A stretch of 64,000 nt of DNA, from assembly GCA_011799875.1 (NCBI GenBank), contig CM022297.1:444403292-444467291 (forward strand). Direction: 5' to 3'. The stretch comes from Thinopyrum elongatum (Eukaryota; Streptophyta; Magnoliopsida; Poales; Poaceae). A program made the position numbers and the translations under genes. A model generated the notes under the pieces. That model was not told the origin of the DNA and did no database searches. It saw only the letters and a program-made list of their open reading frames with translations. Shown here piece by piece: positions 57,014 through 64,000 of the stretch (position 1 is its first letter; every line of letters starts with the position of its first letter).

Positions 57014-58110
57014 ATGATGTCTAAAGAAAATACTAAGTTGTGTGACTTTTTCAACACTAATAATAATGATTTTATTAGTACTTTGATTGCTCCCACCACT
57101 AGTGCGAAATCTTATAAAATTAATGCCGCTTTGTTGAATCTTGTTATGAAAGATCAATTTTCTGGTAGTCCTAATGAATATGCTGCATCCCATCTAAATA
57201 CTTTCGTTGAATTGTGTGATATAAAAAATAAAAAATATATTGGATAATGATATTGTTAAATTGAAGCTATTTCCATTCTCACTATGAGATCGTGCTAAAA
57301 TTTGGTTCTCATCTTTCCTAAAAATAGTATTGATTCATGAAACAAGTGTAAAGATGTTTTTATTTTCAAGTATTTTCCTCCCGCTAAGATCATCTCCCTT
57401 AGGAACGATATAATGAATTTTAAGCAACTTTATCATGAACATGTTGCACAATCTTGGGAGAGGATAAAATTGATGATAAGAAATTGCCCTACTCATGGTT
57501 TAAGTTTATGGATGATCATACAAAAAATTTATGCCGCATTGAATTTTGCATCTAAAAATCTTTTAGATTCCGCCGTGGGAGGTACATTTATGGAAATCAC
57601 ATTAGGAGAAGCTACTAAACTCCTAGATAATATTATGGCAAATTACTCTCAATGGCATACCGAAAGATCTTCTGCTAATAAAAAAGTACATACGATTGAA
57701 GAAATTAATACTTTGAGTGGAAAGATGGATGAACTTATGAAATTGATTGCTAGTAAGAGTGCTCCTATTGATCCTAATGATATGCCTTTGTCCACTTTGA
57801 TTGATAATAATAACGAATCTATGGATGTGAATTTTGTTGGTAGGAACAATTTTGGTAATAACGTGTATGGAGGTAATTTTAACCCTAGGCCGTTTCCTAG
57901 TAATTCCTCTAATAATTATGGTAATTCCTACAACAATTATTATGAAAGTTATAATAAAATACCCTCTGATCTTGAGAATAATATTAAATATTTCATTAAT
58001 TCTCAAAAGATTTGTAATGCTATGGTAGAAGAAAATTTGCTTAAGATTGATGATTTGGCTAGGAACGTTGATAGAATTTCTCATGACATTGATTTTTTAA
58101 GATTAGATCT
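57014..58110 (+). pseudogene. gag: gag of element G, frameshifted
   Basis: ATG at 57014 (MMSKENTKLCDFF). KDQFSGSPNEYAASHLNTFVEL is the capsid start. Stops and frame changes at 57245-57410 break the middle, where remnants like WNKCKDVFIFKYFPPAKI remain. From 57413 the frame has MNFKQLYHEHVAQSWERIKLM, ATKLLDNIMANYSQWHTER and an Asn-rich, Tyr-rich region (residues about 145-190 of that frame). It then passes by a one-base shift near 58110 into the protease frame. No zinc knuckle is seen. The capsid family is of the Athila/Sabrina kind. Confidence 0.85.
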
Positions 58111-59100
58111 ATGTCACCCAAGATTGATATTAATGAGTCTCTGAAAGCTATTAAAATTTCTATTAATGAAAGTAAAGAGAGAACCGCTAGGATGCGTGCT
58201 AAGAGAGATTGGTTAGAAAAAGCATGTTCTTCTAGTTTTTGTGATAATATTGATGAAGATCTTAAAGTGATTGGTGTGAATCCTATTGAATCTTTGTTTT
58301 CTAATATAAAACTTGATAAAGATGGGACTGGAGATGAGTCAACTTTAGTTAGAAGGCGTCCCAATAATTTGAAGGGTGAAGATCTTAATGAAAAAATTGA
58401 TAAAAGTGAGATTGGCAAGGTGAAAACTTTAAGTAGTGATGAACCCACTCTTTTGGATTTCAAGGACTTTAATTATGATAATTCCTCTTTAATAGATTGT
58501 ATTTCCTTGTTGCAATCCATGCTCAATTCACCTCATGCTTATAATCAAAATAAGGCTTTTACTAAACATATCGTTGATGCTATGATGAAATCTTTTGAAG
58601 AAAAACTTGAGTTGGAAGTTTCTATCCCTAGAAAGCTTTATGATGAGTGGGAAACTACTATTAAGATTAAAATTAAAAATTATGAGTGCAATGCTTTGTG
58701 TGATTTGGGTGCTAGCGTTCCCACTATTCCAAAAACTTTATGTGATGTGCTCGGTTTTCATAAATTTGATGATTGTTCTTTGAATTTGCATCTAGCGGAT
58801 TCCACTATTAAGAAACCTATGGGAAGGATTAATGATATTCTTATTGTTGCAAATAGGAATTATGTGCCCGTAGATTTTATTGTGCTTGATATAGATTGCA
58901 ATCCTACATGTCCTATTATTCTTGGTAGACATTTCGTTAGAACAATTGGTGCAATTATTGCTATGAAAGAAGGAAACATTAGATTTCAATTTCCGTTAAG
59001 GAAGGTCATGGAACACTTTTCAAGAAAGAAAATTAAGTTTCCATATAAATCTATTATGAGGGCCACTTATGGATTGCATACCAAAGATGATAATACCTAG
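58111..59100 (+). pseudogene. gag C-terminus and aspartic protease of element G
   Basis: The frame is open for 329 codons and needs the upstream gag to be complete, so the ATG at 58111 is probably internal. Basic helix KERTARMRAKRDWLEKAC at about 25-42; protease from about 200 with NALCDLGASVPTIPKTLCDVLGF (catalytic Asp, where Asp-Leu-Gly replaces Asp-Ser-Gly) and CPIILGRHFVRTIGA. It ends at TAG 59098-59100 with no RT after it. As in other gag-protease-only families, it would need RT and integrase from elsewhere. Confidence 0.85.
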
Positions 59101-61883
59101 ATCTATACATTATGCCTAGCTAGGGGTGTTAAACAATAGCGCTTGTTGGGAGGCAACCCAATTTTTATTTTGTGTTTTTTGTTTTTTTTTCCTGTTTTTA
59201 AATAAATAAAAATTATTACCTCTGTAGTAATTATGTTTTAGTGTTTTAATTAGTGTTTGAGCCAATCAATACCTTTGGGATGCTTTGGTATATCATTGAT
59301 TTGATTTTGCTGAAAAACAGAAACTTTTGCGTCCAGTAATAGAATTGTTAAAATTCACTGGAGCCTTGAACAATTCTGATTTTTTTTTAAAATATTTATA
59401 TATAAATTTCCTCCGTTTTCCTAATTTCTTAGAATTTTTCGAGTTAGATAAGTATGACTAATATTCTGGCCACTACAGACTGTTCTGTTTTTTGACAGAT
59501 TCTGTTTTCTATGTGTTGTTTGCTTCTTTTGATGAATCTATGGGTAGTATCGGGGGGTATGAACCATGGAGAAGTTGGAATACAGTAGATATAACTCCAA
59601 TATAAATTTAGAATGAGCTCACAACAGTACCTAAAGTGGTGATTTATTTTATTATACTAACGGATCTTATGAGTTTTCTGTTGAGTTTTGTGTTGTGAAG
59701 TTTTCAAGTTTTGGGTAAAGTTTTGATGGACTACGGAATAAGGAGTGGCAAGAGCCTAAGCTTGAGGATGCCCAAGGCACCCCAATGTAATATTCAAGGA
59801 CAACTAAGCCTCTAAGCTTGGGGATGCCCCGGATGGCATCCCCTCTTTTGTCTTCAATCCATCGGTAAATTTACTTGAGGCTATATTTTTATTCACCACA
59901 TGATATGTGTTTTGCTTGGAGCGTCTTGTATGATATGAGGCTTTGCTTTTTAGTTTTCTACAATCATCCTTGCTGTACACACCTTTTGAGAGGGACACAC
60001 ATTAATCATGAATTTATTAGAATACTCTATGTGCTTCACTTATATTTTTTGAGCTAGGTAGTTGCTCTAGTGCTTCACTTATATCTTTTTAGAGCACGGC
60101 GGTGGTTTTATTTTATAGAAATTGATGAACTCTTATGCTTCACTTATATTATTTTGAGAGTCTTAAAACAGCATGGTAATTTTCTTAGGTTATGAATTTA
60201 GTCCTAATATGATGGGCATCCAAGAGGGATATAATAAAAACTTTCATATAAAGGGCATTGAATATATGAGAAGTTGGATTACTTGCATTTGTTTTGAGAT
60301 ATAAAGATGGTGATATTAGAGTCATGCTAGTGAGTAATTGTGGATTGGTATAAATACTTGTGTTAAGGTTTGTGATTCCTGAAGCATGCACGTATGGTGA
60401 ACTGTTATGTGATGAAGTCGGAGCATGATTTATTTTTTGATTGTCTTCCTTATGAGTGGCGGTCGGGGAAGAGCGATGGTATTTTCCTACCAATCTATCC
60501 CCCTAGGAGCATGCGTATTAGTACTTTGCTTTGATGGCTAATAAATTTTTGCAATAAGTATGCGAGTTCTTTATGACTAATGTTGAGTCCATGGATTATA
60601 CGCACCCTCACCCTTCCACCATTGCTAGCCTCTCTAGTACCGCGCAAGTTTCGCCGGTGCATTAAACCCACCATATACCCTTCCTCAAAACAGCCACCAT
60701 ACCTACCTATTATGGCATTTCCATAGCCATTCCAAGATATATTGTTATGCAACTTCCACCGTTCCGTTTATTATCACACATACCATCATTGTCATATTGC
60801 TTTGCATGGTCATGTAGTTTGCATAGTATTTGTGGCCTGGCCACCATTCATATTTTTTATACATGTCACTCTAGATCATTGCACATCTCGGTACATCGCC
60901 GGAGGCATTCATATAGAGTCATATTTTTTTCTTGTATCGAGTTGTAATTCTTGAGTTGTAAGTAAATAAAAGTGTGATGATCATCATTATTAGAGCATTG
61001 TCCCATGTGAGGAAAGGATTATGGAGGCTATGATTCCCTCACAAGTTGGGATGAGACTCCGGACATAAATAAAATAAAAAGAGGCCAAAGAGCCAACAAT
61101 AAAAAAAGAGGCCAAAGAGCCCAAACAAAACAAAAAAAATGAGAGAAAAAGAGAGAAGGGACAATTTTACTATCCTTTTTCCACACTTGTGCTTCAAAGT
61201 AGCACCATGTTCTTCATGATAGAGAGTCTCCTATTTTATCACTTTTATATACTAGTGGGAATTTTTCATTATATAACTTGGCTTGTAAATTCCAATGATG
61301 GGCTTCCTCAAATTGCCCTAGGTCTTCGTGAGCAAGCAAGTTGGATGCACACCCACTAGTTTTCTTTTTGAGCTTTCATACACTTATAGCTCTAATGCAC
61401 CCGTTGCATGTCAATCCATACTCGCTTGCATTGATATCAATTGATGGGCATCTTGATAGCCCATTAATTTGCCTAGTTGATGTGAGACTTTCTCCTTTTT
61501 GTCTTCTCCTCACAACCTCCACCATACTCTATTCCACCTATAGTGTTATATCCATGGCTCACGCTCATGTATTGCGTGAAAGTTGAAAAAGCTTGAGAAC
61601 ATTAAAAGTATGAAACAATTGCTTGGCTTGTCATCGGGGTTGTGCATGATGAAATACTTTGTGTAATGAAGATGGAGCATAGCCAGACTATATGATTTTG
61701 TAGGGATAACTTTCTTTGGCCATGATATTTTGAGAAGACATTATTGCTATTAGTATGCTTGAAGTATTATTGTTTTTATGTCAACATTAAACTTTTGTTT
61801 TGAATCTTATGGATCTGAACATTCATGCCACAATAAAGAAAATTGCATTGATAAATATGTTACGTAGCATTTCACATCATAAA
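59101..61883 (+). other. 3' noncoding half of element G
   Basis: Homologous to the 3' half of element F: GCGCTTGTTGGGAGGCAACCC at the start, CTGAAAAACAGAAACTTTTGCG near 59310, ATGAACCATGGAGAAGTTGG near 59558. Polypurine-like TAAGCTTGGGGATGC occurs at 59813 and TAAGCTTGAGGATGC at 59757. GCTTCACTTATAT occurs at 60033, 60072 and 60137. A purine-rich block (61077-61165) with a repeated AGAGGCCAAAGAGCC corresponds to the 120-bp tract of F. No frame is supported. Confidence 0.75.
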
Positions 61884-63606
61884 TGAAGGAAATATGCCCT
61901 AGAGGCAATAATAAAGTTGTTATTTATATTTCCTTATATCATGATAAATGTTTATTATTCATGCTAGAATTGTATTAACCGGAAACTTAATACATGTGTG
62001 AATACATAGACAAACAGAGTGTCACTAGTATGCCTCTACTTGACTAGCTCGTTAATCAAAGATGGTTAAGTTTCCTAGCCATAGACATGAGTTGTCATTT
62101 GATGAACGGGATCACATCATTAGAGAATGATGTGATTGACTAGACCCATCCGTTAGCTTAGCACGATGATCGTTTAGTTTGTTGCTACTGCTTTCTTCAT
62201 GACTTATACATGTTCCTCTGACTATGAGATTATGCAACCCCCGAATACCGGAGGAACACCTTGTGTGCTATCAAACGTCACAACGTAACTGGGTGATTAT
62301 AAAGATGCTCTACAGGTGTCTCCGATGGTGTTTGTTGAGTTGGCATAGATTGAGATTTGGATTTGTCACTCCGATTGTCGGAGAGGTATCTCTAGGCCCT
62401 CTCGGTAATGCACATCATATGAAGCCTTGCAAGCAATGTGACTAATGAGTTAGTTACGAGATGATGCATTACAGAACAAGTAAATAGACTTGCCGGTAAT
62501 GAGATTGAACTAGGTATGATGATACCGACGATCGAATCTCGGGCAAGTAACATACCGATGACAAAGGGAACAACGTATGTTGTTATGCGGTTTGACCGAT
62601 AAAGATCTTCGTAGAATATGTGGGAACCAATATGAGCATCCAGGTTCCGCTATTGGTTATTGACCGGAGATGAGTCTCGGTCATGTCTACATAGTTCTCG
62701 AACCCGTAGGGTCCGCACGCTTAACGTTCGATGACGATCGGTATTATGAGTTTATGTGTTTTGATGTACCGAAGGAAGTTCGGAGTCCCAGATGAGATCA
62801 CGAACATGACGAGGAGTCTCGAAATGGTCGAGACATAAAGATTGATATATTGGACGACTATGTTTGGACATCGGAATGGTTCCGCGTGAGTTCGGGCATT
62901 TACTGGAGTACCGGAGGGTTACCGGAACCCCCCCGGGGAGTCTATGGGCCTTACTGGGCCTTAGTGGGAGAGAGAAGGAGGCAGCCAAGGTGGGGGCGCG
63001 CCCCCCCAAGCCCAATCCGAATTGGGGCAGGGGGCCGGCCCCCCTTTCCTTCTCCCTCTCTCCTCCTTCCTTCCTCTCCTACTCCAACTAGGGAAAGGGG
63101 AATCCTACTCCCACCGGGAGTAGGACTCCCCCCTTGGGCGCGCCATGAGAGGGCCGGCCCTCCCCTCCTCCACTCCTTTATATACGGAGAAAGGGGGCAC
63201 CCCATAGACACACAAGTTGATTGTTTAACCGTGTGCGGTGCCCCCTCCACAGATTTCCACCTCGGTCATATTGTCGTAGTGCTTAGGCAAAGCCCTGCGT
63301 CATTAACTTCATCATCACCGTCACCACACCGTCGTGCTGACGAAACTCTCCCTCGGCCTCAACTGGATCAAGAGTTCGAGGGACGTCACCGAGCTGAACG
63401 TGTGCAGATCGCGGAGGTGCCGTGCGTTCGGTACTTGGATCGGTTGGATCGTGAAGACGTTCGACTACATCAACCGCGTTACTAAACGCTTCCGCTTTCG
63501 GTCTATGAGGGTACATGGACAAACTCTCCCCGCTCGTTGCTATGCTTCTCCTAGATAGATCTTGCGTGATCGTAGGAATTTATTTGAAATAATACGTTCT
63601 CCAACA
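61884..63606 (+). mobile_element. 5' LTR of the second Copia element (BARE/Angela-like)
   Basis: 1723 bp, TGAAGGAAATATGCCC to TCTCCAACA. It is related to the LTR at 1-1526 but clearly a different subfamily. It lies in the 3' noncoding half of G. A GC-rich GGGGGCGCGCCCCCC motif is near 62993. The start TGAAGG differs from TGTTGG of the left copy. Confidence 0.95.
63178..63185 (+). promoter_or_regulatory. TATA box of the second Copia LTR
   Basis: TTATATAC is followed 25-30 bp later by GGGGGCACCCCATAGAC, the likely transcript start region of this LTR class. Confidence 0.65.
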
Positions 63607-64000
63607 GTGGCATCATGAGCCAGGTCTATGCGTAGATGTTATTTGCACGAGTAGAGCACAAAGGAGTTGTGGGCGTGGGTGTATACATATTGCTTGCCGT
63701 TACTAGTTGTTACTTGGTTCAGCGGTATTGTGAGATGAAGCGGCCCGGACCGACATTACGAGTACGCTTACGCGAGACTGGTTTCACCGCTGCGAGCACT
63801 CGTTGCTTAAAGTTGACTGGCGGGTGTCTGTCTCTCTCACTTTAGTTGAATCGGTTTCAATGAAGAGGGTTCTTTTAGAAGATCAAAAAGCAATCACTAC
63901 ACCACGTTGTGGTTTTGATGCGTAGGTAAGAATGGTTCTTGCTAGAAGCCTGTAGCAGCCACGTAAAATTTGCAACAACAAAGTAGAGGACGTCTAACTT
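63607..64000 (+). other. Internal leader of the second Copia element with PBS
   Basis: After the LTR comes GTGGCATCATGAGCCAGG. The PBS (63608-63620) resembles the initiator-Met site TGGTATCAGAGC but has C for T and one extra T. The rest is the known untranslated leader of this family, ending at the window edge before gag. No gene is in view. Confidence 0.75.

Larger units (their letters stand above)
47403..61883 (+). mobile_element. Gypsy element G (family S LTR, gag-protease only), 3' end missing
   Basis: 5' LTR pieces at 47403 to about 47904, 52987-53603 and 56504-56778; PBS 56789-56808; gag-protease 57014-59100; noncoding 59101-61883; then cut by the Copia LTR. ACGAT (47398-47402) would be its TSD copy. 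The 5' LTR is interrupted by the duplicated block and by a Helitron. Confidence 0.8.

Overview
This window looks like intergenic DNA from a large grass genome, most probably the wheat tribe (Triticeae). The two window edges carry LTRs of the Angela/BARE/WIS Copia type, recognised by their ...GGAAATATGCCCTAGAGGCAATAATAAA starts. Everything between is Ty3/gypsy LTR retrotransposons, a Helitron and one unplaced DNA transposon, nested in each other. I see no host gene, tRNA, rRNA, CRISPR array or bacterial-style operon. Nearly all element genes are broken. Family names are from memory and tentative; LTR ends, target-site duplications (TSDs), primer-binding sites (PBS) and frames are read directly.

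Layout, left to right. 1-1526: Copia LTR (minus), inserted in the gag of element C. 1527-7396: element C (gypsy, minus) with a 4.2-kb LTR and an extra ORF before gag. 7397-7916 and 18302-20001: element B (gypsy, minus, Athila-type PBS), split by element A. 7922-18301: complete element A (gypsy, minus, TSD AGGGG), with gag, protease, RT, RNase H and integrase plus an antisense transcription unit. 20002-30982: element D (gypsy, plus), non-autonomous, with a six-exon antisense gene and a 450-bp 3' LTR. It is interrupted at 21024-25981 by element T, a DNA transposon sitting inside a (TA)n microsatellite. 30983-46405: element E (gypsy, plus) with RT, RNase H and integrase and an antisense coiled-coil gene. 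E is interrupted by a solo LTR (32592-34137, TSD GCGTA), by complete element F (37954-44944, TSD AGCGC) and by LTR W (46406-47402). 47403-61883: element G (gypsy, plus) inserted in W. G's 5' LTR is split by a 5.4-kb duplicate of 32769-38207 and by a 2.9-kb Helitron (53604-56503). 61884-64000: second Copia element (plus), LTR and start of its internal region.

Relative order of events can be read from the nesting. E is the oldest host. D, the solo LTR, F and W entered E; B entered D; A and C entered B; Copia 1 entered C; G entered W; the duplication, Helitron and Copia 2 came after G.

The most notable items are: (i) the direct duplication whose copy lies inside an LTR of the same family as its own left edge, suggesting break repair by strand invasion; (ii) element T with TATTCTGCTAA-type inverted ends, nucleosome-length internal repeats and exon-like content; (iii) an in-phase, spliced, acidic ORF hidden in the LTR of element C; (iv) antisense TATA-driven genes in elements A and D; (v) element F, which replaces gag-pol with a single unrelated ORF while sharing LTRs and its 3' noncoding half with gag-protease element G.
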